The notes below the pieces were generated by a model, which did no database searches, was not told the origin of the DNA, and worked only from the letters and a program-made list of their open reading frames with translations. Positions 22,911-34,175 of a stretch of DNA of 64,000 nt are shown piece after piece. This DNA comes from Symsagittifera roscoffensis (lineage: Eukaryota; Xenacoelomorpha; Acoela; Convolutidae). The translations under genes were made by a program, and so were the position numbers. Positions within the stretch are counted from its first letter, which is position 1; each line of letters opens with the position of its first letter. The stretch is from the NCBI RefSeq assembly GCF_963678635.1, contig NC_087063.1, forward strand, positions 43,292,759 through 43,356,758, read 5' to 3'.

Positions 22911-25060
22911 CTGAAACAAGATGAAGTCAGAGTACATCAGACATCACTAAAACTAGCGTGTAACTTGCACCTCCGGTGCTTCAAACAGATTGACCACCGT
23001 GAAAACTACTTTTATACAAAATATAGGAAAAAAGAACTAAATTAAATGCGACTAAGTACAGACGGGGGGGGGGGGGCATCCAGCACGGTTTCTATGACAT
23101 TTACAAACAAATTCGACTTCAAGGTTAATTTTTGCCATATTTAAATGGTCATATTTCCATAACTACTGGATTTCAGACTTTCCTATTTTAACTCAGAAAT
23201 AAACCTCTCATATGGCCAACAGCATAAAACTGCATTTTTCAAAAAAACTTGGGGAAGAACTTACATTTTTAAAAAATACTTAATTCAAAAATAAGATTCT
23301 TGTCCAACTTAGTTATTGATTTTCATTAGCCCGTACGTAAATCGTTTGCTCTCATCAATCGTCTACCACAGCGTAATTTGAAAATTTGATTTTTTAAGTT
23401 TTTTTATTCATCTACACATTTGGAGGCACATCTGAAACCCCTGGGAGTAACTTGGCATCACCCTGTTATATGGTCGAGAATTTCGAGGCTGATAAGTATT
23501 TTTATAAGGTTGAGCAGTAGTTTTTATGTTTAAGTTTCAATTCATGGAAATCTTTATAACTTTTAGTTTCCAAAATATAACGCTTTTGATATAAGACTTA
23601 AAGGCGTTGAGCAGTCACATTTGGAGTCCATATTGATACCTGAAAAGAGCATTCTAGCAGCACACCACCATAAAGTTAGAATTTTAAACTAAACTTTTAA
23701 TCACCTTATAACACAAAAGCGTTCATAACACACCTCATAACACAGCACTCCAATATAAAATTGAGAACTACAAAGAGAAAGTTTTGTGAAAATTTTTTAA
23801 AGGCAATAACAGATGGCATATCTCGAAAACGAAAAAGCATTTGAGCTGCCAATTTTGGAGGCAAAATTAGCCACTTATGATAGTACCCTGAGACTGCCCC
23901 AAATGAGAATTGAAAAATTCAAATTTTTCTTCACTTTTTCCCAAAAACCAAGAGCCCAGCTAAAGCTGAAGAAGACTGTAAACATTTATGCAGGCAGAGC
24001 TTTGCACCTTGTTATTTCAATTTAACTATGAACCTCATAATTGACGGTGCTGTTTTTGAACAAAAAAACATCTTTCAAAAAATGATCGAAATCTAAAATA
24101 ATTGGCTTTTTCATAGGTGATAACAGTTGAGCTACAAAAAGTTGTAGCTGCTTCTGCGGGAAAGATTTCCAAAACTTGTTCTTTCGATAGAACCGGTACC
24201 CGCGGAGACACTTATGAAGGGCCGCTTCCCATCCATTGTTTTTTCCGACTGAAGTTTTTACCGGTTCATGCGGCAAAGACTCCAACTATGTATTACCAAT
24301 AAACCATTAATCTGAGAATTGGCAGGACAATTTTTGAAACAGAGTAATACAGAGGCGTAGCTGCTCTCCGCAAACGCTTGCAAGAAGACAAAAAGTAGCT
24401 TTACAAAGTGACAAGTGTTTGCCTGTCGCAAATAAAGCAGCTATTTATGCTAACAAATTGCCAATGCTCTGCAGCAAAAGTGACACCAAATAGAAACAGA
24501 AACAATTTTGCATGTAATAAATTGGATAGCATAAAGCAAAATTGTGAGATATATTGAATTAAATTTCTTGAAATCGAGTTTTTATGTTGTTATGTTTGAA
24601 ACAAATAACTTTTTTTGGTTCATATGATGAGTTTAAAATTTATCAACTGTAGTTATTTAAAACTATTCGAATATCGAAGCACAGAAAGGTAAAGGTGAAC
24701 CAAAAGCGGCAAGGTTGCAATTATTTTAGAAAAAAAACTTGTAGTACAAACTTGAGTTTTCCGAGGTCCTTAACTGTGTTCTAAAACAAATTGAACTTTC
24801 CGAGGAACTCTACTGTTTTTCTTAAAAATTAGGGAGAAGTCGCTTAAGTAGAGAGGCGTTCTGTAACCTGTTAGTTCTTCTAAACACTTGATATCAGATT
24901 TGGCAGTTCCGTTTTTAAAAAGTGCATTTTCTGATGGCCATAAAATTTCTTGTACCAAACTTGAGCGTAGCTGAGTATGCAGGAGAAGTTCTTACAACTC
25001 GTTAATTCGATTGAATTCAAAATCTCAGATTTGGAAGGGTAGTTTTCGAGACAGGTCATT
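22911..25060. other. Non-coding region with a G13 run
   Basis: No gene is supported. A run of 13 G lies at 23064-23076. Small open readings at 23813-24025 and 24022-24285 show no recognisable domain. The phrase 'atatctcgaaaa' at 23819 also occurs near 9942, suggesting a diverged shared repeat. Confidence 0.5.
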
Positions 25061-25065
25061 TTCAT

Positions 25066-25530
25066 TAAACAGTTGAAAAATAAAATTTTCGTGGAACTTT
25101 CTGGGTAACGAAAAGTGAGTGCAGCCAATTATGCAGAGGAGCTTTTCACAAACCGTTCTCTTGATTGAACACAAAACCTCAGATTTGAGAGGCTAGTTCT
25201 CGATAAAATTTAAATTTCGAAAAACGAAAGTTCGACTTTTGCGAGGTTCTGAAATTTGTGTTAAAAGAACGGTTGTAAATGCTTATGCGCTAGACCGTCT
25301 TTTCAGTAGACCGTACCATTAATTAATTGAACCCAAAATCTCAGATTTCTCAAGGTACTTTTGAGACAAGAAAAAAATCCAAAAAATATGGATCAAATAT
25401 TACCCCAAGGCTGTAAATATTTCGAAGGCTGTAGAAAGTCTAGTAAGGCAATAAAAGAGTAGTGTAATGGGTATGCACGCCTATAATAGCGCAATTTAGG
25501 TAGTATTAGAGAAAAAACTTAATGACAAAA
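25066..25530. repeat. Direct repeat flanking a PLE fragment, left copy
   Basis: About 465 bp, from 'cattaaacagttgaaaaataaa' to 'aaacttaatgacaaaaaaaa', recur at 26389-26855 in the same orientation on the other side of a PLE coding fragment. PLEs are often flanked by long direct repeats called pLTRs. This pair could be that, or a simple tandem duplication. Confidence 0.75.
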
Positions 25531-25539
25531 AAAAGAGTT

Positions 25540-26388
25540 ACTGTCTATGGGGCCTTAACATCCAGTCCGAGACAAATTTAATGAAAATCACTTTTTAGCA
25601 GGTGTAGATATCTTTTGTCGGAACTGAAGAAGTATGACGGGCTTGGCAAAAATTTATGTGAAATTGAAGCGGCTCTTAAGTGGTACTCAAAGAAATTACG
25701 CCAGACTCCGTGCTATGGGAATTGAAAAAAACTAGGAAATATCTCAAAAACAACGAACTAGTGGCGGTATCTTTTGATAAAGTTGTTGGGTTTTGCATCA
25801 GAAAAAAACATACATATGAAAGAAAACTGACCCAATTTCTAGTATCAGAACAGTTTGAGAGATATGATAATATGAATGATGCATTTGCTCAAAAAATTGA
25901 AGAAAAAAAACTTAGAAAAGAACAACTGGCAAAACAAAAGGGATGAGATTACAGATGGCTTATAAGCAAGGTTGAGGTCAACCTGCACGATTTTATGGAC
26001 TGGGTAGAGTACATAAAAAGCATACAACACACCGACCCGTCCTCTCTCTCCCCGGTAGTTCTTATGAGAAACTGAATAAAACACTAGCAAATTTTCTGGA
26101 TAAATCGAGGGTGCAAATATTGAGACCAACATTGAACCAGCTAGGGATATGATAGAGAATACTAAATCAGACTCTGAAGAGAGTATCATTTCCTTGGATG
26201 TTAAAAGCCTATACACAAATAAACCACTCAAATATGCTTTTGACCTCGCTTAAGAAAATATACAGCCAGAATGAGCCACCTTATCAAGAAGTACAACGAA
26301 ACGCCTTTTGTACACCGCTGTTAGTAATGTCCATTTTAAGTGCAAAGACAAATGGTATGTACAGAAATATGGATTGGCCGAGGTCAAT
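25540..26388 (+). pseudogene. Penelope-like element fragment A (RT N-terminal region to motif A and beyond)
   Basis: Readable pieces are YGALTSSPRQI-type sequence near 25545, ELKKYDGLGKNLCEIEAALK, and an open frame at 25680-25946 with LWELKKTRKYLKNNELVAVS and KKHTYERKLTQFL. These correspond to the PLE region before the RT palm. LYARLRSTCTI and a weak DVKSLYTN motif A follow at about 26195-26225, and then a KWYVQK block. Frameshifts and stops interrupt it. The element would be a Penelope/Neptune-type retroelement with RT and GIY-YIG nuclease. Confidence 0.8.
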
Positions 26389-26855
26389 TTCATTAAACAG
26401 TTGAAAAATAAATTTCCGTGGAACTTAACTTTCTGTGAAACAAATCAATTATGCAGAGGAGCTTTTCACAAACCGTTCTCTTGATTGAAGACAAAACCTC
26501 AGATTTGAGAGGCTAGTTCTCGATAAAATTTAAATTTCGAGAAACGAAAGATCGACTTTTGCGAGGTCCTGAACTTTGTGTTCAAAGAAGGGTTGTAAAT
26601 GCTTATTCGCTAGACCGTTTTTTCAGTAGACCGTGCCATTTTTTAATTCAACCCAAAATCTCAGACTTCGCAAGGTAATTTTGAGAAAATGAAAAAAATC
26701 CAAAAAAATATGGATCAAATATTACCCCAAGGCTGTCAATATTTCCAAGGCTGTAGAAAGTCTAGTAAGGCAATAAAAGACTAGTGGAACGGGTATACAC
26801 GCAGATAAAAGCGCAATTTAGGTCGTATTAGAGATGAAACTTAATGACAAAAAAA
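26389..26855. repeat. Direct repeat flanking a PLE fragment, right copy
   Basis: Partner of 25066-25530. The order of all markers is preserved, with scattered substitutions and small indels. Confidence 0.75.
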
Positions 26856-26974
26856 ACAAGCGTCTCAAACATTAAAAAGAAAACAAAATCCATTACATTT
26901 TCATAATACCTCTTTTTATCTTACAAAAATTTTACAAAGTTATGAAAACGTCCTTTCTTGTAACTAAAAGGATT

Positions 26975-27190
26975 TTAAAAGTCGTATTCGAAAGAATTGA
27001 AAACTATGCGAAAACACTAACAGACCACAATAGAAATGACAACTTCAAATATTGTGAAGTTATTCAGATCTTTGATTTAAAAACTAATTTAAAAAAATTT
27101 TCTAAGTCGTATTCGCAAGATAGAACTGAAAACAACGCTAAAACACTAACAGCACACCACAATAGAAATGACAACTTCAAATACTGAAGC
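26975..27190. repeat. Short tandem duplication (~124 bp unit)
   Basis: The word 'cgctaaaacactaacag' and its close variant, followed by 'cacaatagaaatgacaacttcaaata', occur twice, near 27008 and 27132. 'gtcgtattcg' precedes each. Confidence 0.7.
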
Positions 27191-27372
27191 TTTTCAGATC
27201 TTTTTTTTTGAAAACTTAATACGATATAGCTAAATTGTGAAATACAAAAACAATGCGCTGAAAAAGCTTGAGCATGGCGAGATACTGAAGCCCACAATTA
27301 AATCTAGAAACAATAGATAAAATAAATATATAATAAAAAGAAAATTTTTTTAAAAAGATATACAATAAGTAT

Positions 27373-27519
27373 ATGATAAAAAAGCACAAGGAGCGGTTGT
27401 CCGAGCTGATTTCCAAAAGAAGAAGCAGCAAAAGACCGTCGCAGACCCGGCACAGGGCACAGACGAAGCGGGAAGCTGTGGATAGACAGCAGAAGGACGA
27501 CAATCCAGAACCACAGTGA
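27373..27519 (+). pseudogene. Small basic ORF, possible PLE N-terminal remnant
   Basis: A 48-codon open reading, very rich in K, R, E and Q, begins MIKKHKERLSELISKRRSSK. It is locally more GC-rich than its surroundings and lies just before the recognisable PLE N-terminal piece at 27758, so it may be the start of the PLE protein. Readings on the opposite strand (27216-27702) that mimic signal peptides are antisense shadows of it. Confidence 0.35.
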
Positions 27520-27757
27520 GGTGACTTGCATTTTGGGATTTAAGCTGTTAGCGCCTTGTGAGTTTTTGTTGCTCGTTGCCAGCAGTGCAATGAACATAGT
27601 GCATTCTCCACCGACGTTCCTTAGATTCATTCTCAGAAAAAGACTTTTGTGGAAAACTGTATTGAAATATACAAAGTAGTTAATAAAGTTAACAATATCC
27701 AATATCGCCTTAAATTTCTGAGAAAATGCCTAGATACCGATATAATACCTAGTTTTT

Positions 27758-28110
27758 TTGCGGTTTAGAGTACCTGAGAATGGAGTGTTTTCAGACCAAG
27801 CGGTTTACCGCTTTCAATTTAAACTACTTAGGACAGAGATGGGTAGGGCAAAAGAGGTTAGCGGTAGAGCAGCGGAAGACTTGGGCAAAGTAAGGGACAT
27901 AGTTAGGAGAATAATTGATGAAAGATTATGGCTATCAGTCATTAACTATGTTCTGTGTTAAGCAAGGGACAACGCTTTAGCCACGCGCCTCCGTCATTCT
28001 AAGAAAATAGAAAAATTAGCTGATAGACAAGAAAGACACATAGGAAAGATACACAGAAAAGCGGTCAAGGTACTAGAAACAAAATTTCCGGTATGGATGG
28101 ATGGATGAAT
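27758..28110 (+). pseudogene. Penelope-like element N-terminal region
   Basis: One frame runs through with a single in-frame stop at 27959-27961. It includes LGKVRDIVRRIIDERLW and, after the stop, NALATRLRHSKKIEKLADRQ. The latter matches the conserved PLE N-terminal 'N-x-x-L-A-T-R-x-R-H-x-K-K-L-x-x-L' motif. It ends in KFPVWMDG and is followed by the 'YGA...SCPR' region of fragment B. Confidence 0.7.
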
Positions 28111-28640
28111 TACTGTCTATGGGGCCTAAACATCCTGCCCGAGACAAATTTAATGAAAACCACTTTTTAGCAGGTGCAGATATCTTTTGTCGGAACTGAA
28201 GAAGCATGACGTGCTTGGCAAAAAGTTATGTGAAATTACGTCAGACTCCACGTGCTATGAGAATTGAAAAAACTAGGAAATATCTCAAAAACAACGATTT
28301 AGTGGCGGTACCTTTTGATACGTTTGCAGCAGGAAAAAACACACATATGAAAGAAAACTGACCCAAATTCTAGAATCAGAACAGATTGAGAGACATGATA
28401 ATATAAATGATTCAGTTGCTCAAAAATTTGAAAAAAAAACTTAACAAAGAACAACTGGCAAACCAAAATGGATGAGATTACAGATGGCTTATATGCGAGG
28501 TTAAGGTCAACCTGTACGATTCTACGGACTGGGTTAAGAACATAAAAAGCATACAAAACAACGACCTGTCCTCTCTCTCCCCGGTAGTTCTTGTGAGAAA
28601 CTGAATAAAACACTAGCTATTTTGTTGATAAAATCGAGGG
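28111..28640 (+). pseudogene. Penelope-like element fragment B
   Basis: A second copy of the same region as fragment A. ELKKHDVLGKKLCEI occurs near 28190, with a deletion before TRKYLKNNDLVAVPFD near 28275. GLYARLRSTCTI-type sequence and the 'cctctctctccccggtagtt' marker follow. Several frameshifts break it. It runs directly into the PHD/RT composite array. Confidence 0.75.
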
Positions 28641-30335
28641 TGCAAAATATAGAAATATAATAGAGGGTACGGTGCACAGGATTTTTAGGAGCACATCTGC
28701 ATGGGAATTTTACCATGAAGCAATGATTACCAATAGACAGAAATAGAAGGAAAACCAAGGGTGACTATCAGAACCAAGTCAGAGGAAAGTGAGGATTGTT
28801 TCAATTGGTATCATAAAGATTGTGGTGGCATTTCGGATGAGGATTAGAAAAGCAAATCAGAAAAAAAAGTGTTCTGCAAATTGTGCCAAGAGAGGCATGA
28901 ATGTGAGCTGACCATGACAGGTGTGAAGCTTTCCTACGATATGTAGACGATATTGTAAGGACTATTTAAGGCGACCCGAGCGTAGTTTTGCAGGCTGCCA
29001 AAAAATTGCACCTAACTTACAATTCACATTTGAATTACCAAATGAGAACAGTGACTTCGCTTTTTTAGACATTAATATAAATGTAGCTGGCAACAAGCAA
29101 GTTAAATGTGGATGCTACCAAAAACCAACTGACACTGGCACGCTTCTAAACTTCAGAAGCTGCGCACTACTGCAGTACAAGAGAAAAATAAGAGAGGGTA
29201 CGGTGCACAGGATTTTTAGGCGCACATCTACATGGGAACTTTACCATGAAGCAATGATTACCAATAGACAGCAATAGGCATTTCGGATGAGGATTAGAAA
29301 AGCAAATCAAAAATTGGTTCTGCAAATTTTGCCAAGATAGGCGTGAATTTGAGCTGACAAAAACAGATGTAAAGCTTTCCTACGATGTGTGGACGATATT
29401 GTAAGGACTGTTTAAGGCGACACGAGCGTGGTATTGCAGGCTGCCAAAAAATTGCACCTTACTTACAATTCAAATTTGAAATACCGACTGAGAACGGTGA
29501 CTTGGCTTTTTTTAGACAATAATATAAATGTAGATGGCAACAAGCAAGTTAAATGTGGATGGTACCAAAAACCAACTGACACTGGCAACGCTTCTAAACT
29601 TCAGAAGCTGCGCACTACTGCAGTACAAGAGAAATATAATAGAGGGTACGGTGCACAGGATTTTTAGGAGCACATCTACATGGGAACTTAAACATGATGC
29701 AATGATTACCAATAGACAGCAATAGAAGGAAAATCAAGGGTGACTATCAAAACCAAGTCAGAGGAATTTGAGGATTGTTTGAATTGGAATCATAAAGATT
29801 GTGGTGGCATTTCGGATGAGGATTAGAAAAGCAAATCAGAAAAAAATTGGTTCTGAAAATTGTGCCAAGAGAGGCGTGAATTTGAGCTGACAATAACAGG
29901 TGTAAAGCTTTCCTACAATATGTGGACGATATTGTAAGGGATGTTAAAGGCGACACGAGCGTGGTATTGCGAGCTGCCAACTAATTGCACCCTAGCTTAC
30001 AATTCACATTTGAAATATCGAATGAGAACGGTGACTTGGCTTTTTTATAAATGTAGATGGCAACAAGCAAGTTAAATGTGGATGGTACCAAAAACCAATT
30101 GATACTGGCACGCTTCTAAACTTCAGAAGCTGCGAACTACTACAGTACTAGAGAAATATAATAGAGGGTACGGTGCACAGGATTTTTAGGAGCACATCTA
30201 CATGGAACTTTACCATGAAGCAATGATGATCAATAGACAGCAGTAGAAGGAAATCAGTACCCAGAGGAGTGCTCATCCAAAGTTGAGTCGGACACACTAA
30301 GCAAAATTCGAGGAGCAAAATTAATACTAACTAAG
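28641..30335 (+). repeat. Composite PHD-fragment / PLE-RT array, block 1
   Basis: Four occurrences of the PLE marker 'gtacggtgcacaggattttta' (about 28659, 29196, 29647 and 30172) alternate with PHD-like segments ('gattgtttgaattggtatcataaagattgtggtggcattt'). The PLE part encodes FLRYVDDIV (or a CVDD variant), LAFLDININVDGNKQVKCGW and IFRSTSTWELYHEAMITNRQ, which are motif C and the downstream thumb of a PLE RT. No copy is open throughout. Confidence 0.85.
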
Positions 30336-30598
30336 ACAGAAATCATAGTTTACCCATTCTGCGAAATCCATGCACCCGGGGGCCTCTAGGTCCACCTCCT
30401 CCTCCTCCTCCGGGCGGAGGGCGCCTAAAATTTTCCATTGTGAAAGCCTGATATTATTCATGGCCCTAAGTTAAGTTAGATATTTCATACCCTAAGCTGA
30501 ACCCGATTCGGTTCTGGTTTTCATGTCCTTCTTGGTGATTCCTGGCTAGAACAAGCGTTTTAAATTTATAAATAGAAAATTACACAAAAATATATCTG
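30336..30598 (+). repeat. ~265-bp repeat, copy 1 (partner 44886-45148)
   Basis: It starts 'aatcatagtttacccattctgcg', includes a (CTC)n tract followed by CGGGCGGAGGGCGCC, and ends 'agaaaattacacaaaaatatatct'. The second copy lies 14.55 kb away in the same orientation. Position here, just before LINE ORF1, suggests it is LINE 5'UTR. It could instead be a separate short element inserted into the PLE, whose own sequence stops at its edge. Confidence 0.8.
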
Positions 30599-30749
30599 GC
30601 GGTCATTCTGGCAGACCTTTGGTTGAAAGACTATGAGAAAGTTCTGGCTAGGCGAACTGAGCCTAATTGTTGTGATAAACTTATTAAATAGTGTCTTTCT
30701 AGATAACTGATTGATACGGGACATCCGTGGTGGTCCCTATAGTAGTTAT

Positions 30750-31270
30750 TGGATTCCATATCTTCAAGGATAGCCCTATTCGAAGCATATTGATTGCAGA
30801 CTCACGATCTGTACAGGTTTGTTCCAGGAAAAGCTCAATACGACAAAATTGTAATATTCGCGGGCGGAAACGATCTGTATAACGGCTACCTACCATCTAC
30901 GGCAAACGTAGAGGAAGTAACTGATCGTATAGTCAGCCTAGCAAACCATCTGCTCCACGTCTGCGAACGTGTCTTTGTACTTGGCATTCCCGCTCGATAT
31001 CCCCCTGAAGCCGAACGCGAATCGATTCAGGACCACGATCTCATCCGACACTTCGCAGTAAATCGAAAGATAGAAAAACAAGCAGTTGGCGCTCGTTGGG
31101 TTTTCCGAGGCCTATCTGAACAGATTTACTGTGAGAACCACTTCACCGAGCGAGATCACGCCCACCTCAACGAGTCAGCTTTAAGTGGACTAAGAAGCAT
31201 CTTGAAGAAACGGGTCTTATACGAAGATTATTCTGTAAGTGTCAGCAAGCGACGACCCAACACTGGTTAA
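30750..31270 (+). pseudogene. LINE ORF1 part: SGNH/GDSL-like esterase domain
   Basis: LIADSRS near 30790 looks like SGNH block I (the usual G-D-S is A-D-S here). After a frameshift comes IVIFAGGNDLYNG (block III, G-x-N-D), and near the end DHAHLNESAL (block V, D-x-x-H). The region from 30794 to 31270 is open. Esterase domains are known in ORF1 of CR1 elements, where they are thought to act on lipids or membranes. Here block I and the rest are in different frames, so this copy is broken. Confidence 0.75.
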
Positions 31271-31459
31271 GGTTAGAGCCCTCGTTTCGACTTTAACAGA
31301 TAGGTCTCCTTTTCTGGATTCACTGTTAGAGTCAAACCCCTACCTTCCTTTTTCCGCTCCGCTGTTTGAAAGGCTTGGTAAATAGGTCTCCCTCTCGGGA
31401 TTCATTGCAAACAAGTCTTAAAGCAAGCAGTCATTACCTAGTAGACCCATATCGATATA

Positions 31460-31720
31460 ATGGGTGAGACCAGGACGCGCCTTGGTTCGGTAGATGCGAA
31501 CTACTATCCCTCACTTGATCAAATCCTGTCTGCTCACGACGATGATCTAAACAAGTTCCTAAGCAAAACGAAAAAAGACAACATTGTTTGTCTATTCAAA
31601 GAATTAAAACCTAAGTTCAACGAAAAAGCGAGCATTCAGAACGACCTTAATGCTATCAAAATTTCCATAAAAAATAGCACGATGACGTTAAATGATCAGC
31701 AAGGTCAGAAGCGCGATTAG
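31460..31720 (+). pseudogene. LINE ORF1 part, second segment
   Basis: An open segment of 86 codons begins MGETRTRLGSV, followed by a KKDNIVCLFKELKPKF stretch with heptad-like spacing. It lies between the esterase part and the endonuclease, where CR1/L2-type elements carry a nucleic-acid-binding ORF1. I recognise no domain with certainty. Confidence 0.5.
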
Positions 31721-31759
31721 CAGGGGAAACCTCCAAGGGTAGCTAAATCTCAGCACTGT

Positions 31760-32235
31760 TGAAACAGAAAAGCTCCGAATATGATAAAAACATGTGAGGT
31801 GAGGATCTTGTCAGCTATGAAAAGAAGCCCAGACAGCTAGACATAATACAACACGAAGAAAAAGCCATCATTTCAATCATGGAACATCTCGAAATACAAA
31901 AAGAAGCAATAACATCAGCAACACGTATGGAAAATTCAGACCTGAGTCGATAAGACAAAGAACATTTTTAGTCAAGTTTCGCAAGAAAAATGACTCCGTA
32001 CAGGGTACTTGCGAGTGCCTTCAGACTGAAGCAATACGATGGTACCGCAGACGAAAAATTCAAAGTGCACATCAGCAAATCGTTGAATAAGACCAAGCAA
32101 AAACAAGAACGCAAAATCTTGAAAAAAAAAAAGAAGTCTGATCGAAGAAAACACAGATCCTAGCCGATTAAAAATTCGTAAATTAGAACTCTTCCTAGAT
32201 GGAGCAGTAGTAGATTTAAGTGAATGTTGACTTTC
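31760..32235 (+). pseudogene. LINE ORF1 part, basic C-terminal remnant
   Basis: Broken pieces include a heptad-rich stretch (EKAIISIMEHLEIQKEAI) and YRVLASAFRLKQYDG with a Lys-rich tail (KQKQERKILKKKKK). A basic C-terminus fits an RNA-binding ORF1 protein. A short in-frame stretch to LELFLDGAVVDLS precedes ORF2. Confidence 0.5.
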
Positions 32236-32236
32236 T

Positions 32237-32800
32237 TTGAGTTACGAAACTGACCAATTTACTGATTATTCGATTCTTACTTTTAATGCCCGAAGCTTAG
32301 TGAACTCAAGTAGGCGCACATCTCTATCAAACTTTGTCTTCACCAACAACTTTGACATCATCTGTTTAAGCGAAACATGGCTCACAATTAATATCAGCGA
32401 CTCCGAACTATTCCTCCCTGGCTTCAATATCTTTCGTTCTGACAGAAACACCAAACAAAATGAAAAAACAGCCGACGATGGGGTCCTTATTGCAACAAAG
32501 TCTGCACTAAAATGCTATGAAATCTCTCTTCCTGACCAATTTCGAGGTTATTGCACCGCTATAATCTGGGATTCTTCCGAAGCCACATTACTAATTGCCA
32601 CATGCTATTTCCCCCCTCCTAACAGCAAATATTATTTGGAGCCCTTCCGTATTTGTCAGCTAATGGACTTCTTGTCGAACTGCAATGCAAATCATCGTAT
32701 AATAAACGGATACTTTAATCTTTCTTCAATTGACTGGTCCATTCAAACCTCAAAACCGCTCCATCAGTGTATATTTGACAAAATAGATAAAGTAAGCTGA
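32237..32800 (+). pseudogene. LINE ORF2: APE-type endonuclease
   Basis: It opens with ILTFNARSLVNSS, then IICLSETWLT (the metal-binding S-E-T-W) and GFNIFRSDR. The expected G-D-F/Y-N block reads INGYFNLSSIDW, so the G-D is changed to G-Y. A stop at about 32799 ends the open part. Further on, LDLVLVSN and a SDHKPI (S-D-H) block near 32918 complete the nuclease landmarks beyond the stop. Confidence 0.85.
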
Positions 32801-33395
32801 ACTCAAACTGTTCATTTCACAACAACGAACGCTAATATACTTGACTTAGTCCTTGTTAGCAACCAGGTTGAAATAATCGACACCCTACCACTCGACGTAT
32901 TTACTGCACTAAAATCTGATCATAAACCTATTAAATCAATAATCCGCATAAAGGAACTCAAGAAAAGCTCCACATTAAGTAAAACCAGTTTTTATAGCTA
33001 TTGCAAAGCTGACTTCAACGGTTTAAACGATGCGTTTTCAATCAACACATTCTCACCTTACTGCAGGTAAAATGTTACAAAACTAGTCGAGCTATGGTAC
33101 GAATGGATTCATAGCTTTCTGCCAAAATTCATCCCGCGTAGAACTCAACATAGACAAAATCTTCCTCCCTGGATAACTCCTGAGACGTCAAATTCAACGA
33201 AACGTCTGTCAACATTACGCAAACAAAAAGGTTCGCAATGTGCCTCGGTGATTGCAATGAATGAAAAGGTACAAACTGCCGTAGAGAATAAAAAAAGCGA
33301 AGGCGGACAACATCTGTCTAACTCGCGTGATACTAAAGCCCTGTTTAAATACTAAAGAAAGTTCCGTAACTCAGAACTACCTTCCGTCATGAAAC

Positions 33396-34175
33396 TTGAT
33401 AATTCAGTTGCGAAAACCTTGCCAGAGCAAGCTAATCTATTCGCCAAGTTTTGTTAACTCAGCATTTATAATCTCTTCTCAACCATCCTGTCTTGAAAAA
33501 CAAGAGCACTCAGTTAAACAATTAATTCATAATATAGAACCAGACATGAATCTGATTGCCAAACTGTGTAATGATCTAGATCTAAAAAAGTCGAGAGGTC
33601 CCGATCTACTACCTCCTGTTTTATTTAAGCGTTGTAGTGAACCTTTAACGCCCTCTCTCTACCATATCATATATAAAGCACTCCAGCCCTGTTGTTTCCC
33701 TGATCAATGGAAACACTCTATTGTCAGTCCAATTTTCAAAAAGAAAGGAAGCAAGGCCTCGATAAAAAACTACAGACCAATATCACTACTTAATATTGCC
33801 AGCAAATACTTCGAAAAAGTTCTTTTCATCGATCTATATAAGCAACTAGAACCTATGTTACACAACAACCAATTCGGATTTCGCGCGAAAAGGTCAGGGA
33901 CCATCTAAATGCTGCTATATCTTGATACCATATATTCAGCTATTAGCAAAAATGAAGAAGTAGACGTAATATATACCGATTTCGAGAAAACTTTTGACAA
34001 AGTAGATCACGGTATTCTGATTGATAAGCTCTACTCGTTGGGAATCAGAGGCAAAATATTAAAGCTAAATTATAACTAGCTGACAAATAGAACACAATGT
34101 GTCAAAATCAAAGACTGTCTGTCTCAATCATTCTATGTCACAAGCGGTGTTCCTTAAGGATCAATCCTCGGGCCA
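33396..34175 (+). pseudogene. LINE ORF2: reverse transcriptase, fingers and palm
   Basis: The open part to 33908 reads KKSRGPDLLPPVLFKRC, then SPIFKKKGSKASIKNYRPIS and NNQFGFRAKRSG, the standard RT motifs 0-2 of LINEs. Motif A lies beyond a stop as YTDFEKTFDKVDHGIL, where the usual A-F-D is T-F-D. Motif B is SGVPxGSILGPLFFLV, where x is a TAA stop replacing Gln. Copy 2 of this LINE still has CAA at that place (about 37474). Confidence 0.88.

Noticed and set aside
24022-24302. Overlapping small ORFs on both strands
   Set aside because: No recognisable domain, no splice context, and similar lengths are expected by chance in this composition.
27216-27702. Minus-strand ORFs with a signal-peptide-like hydrophobic start
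   Set aside because: They are antisense to a basic plus-strand reading located where a PLE N-terminus is expected, and no splice or domain support exists.
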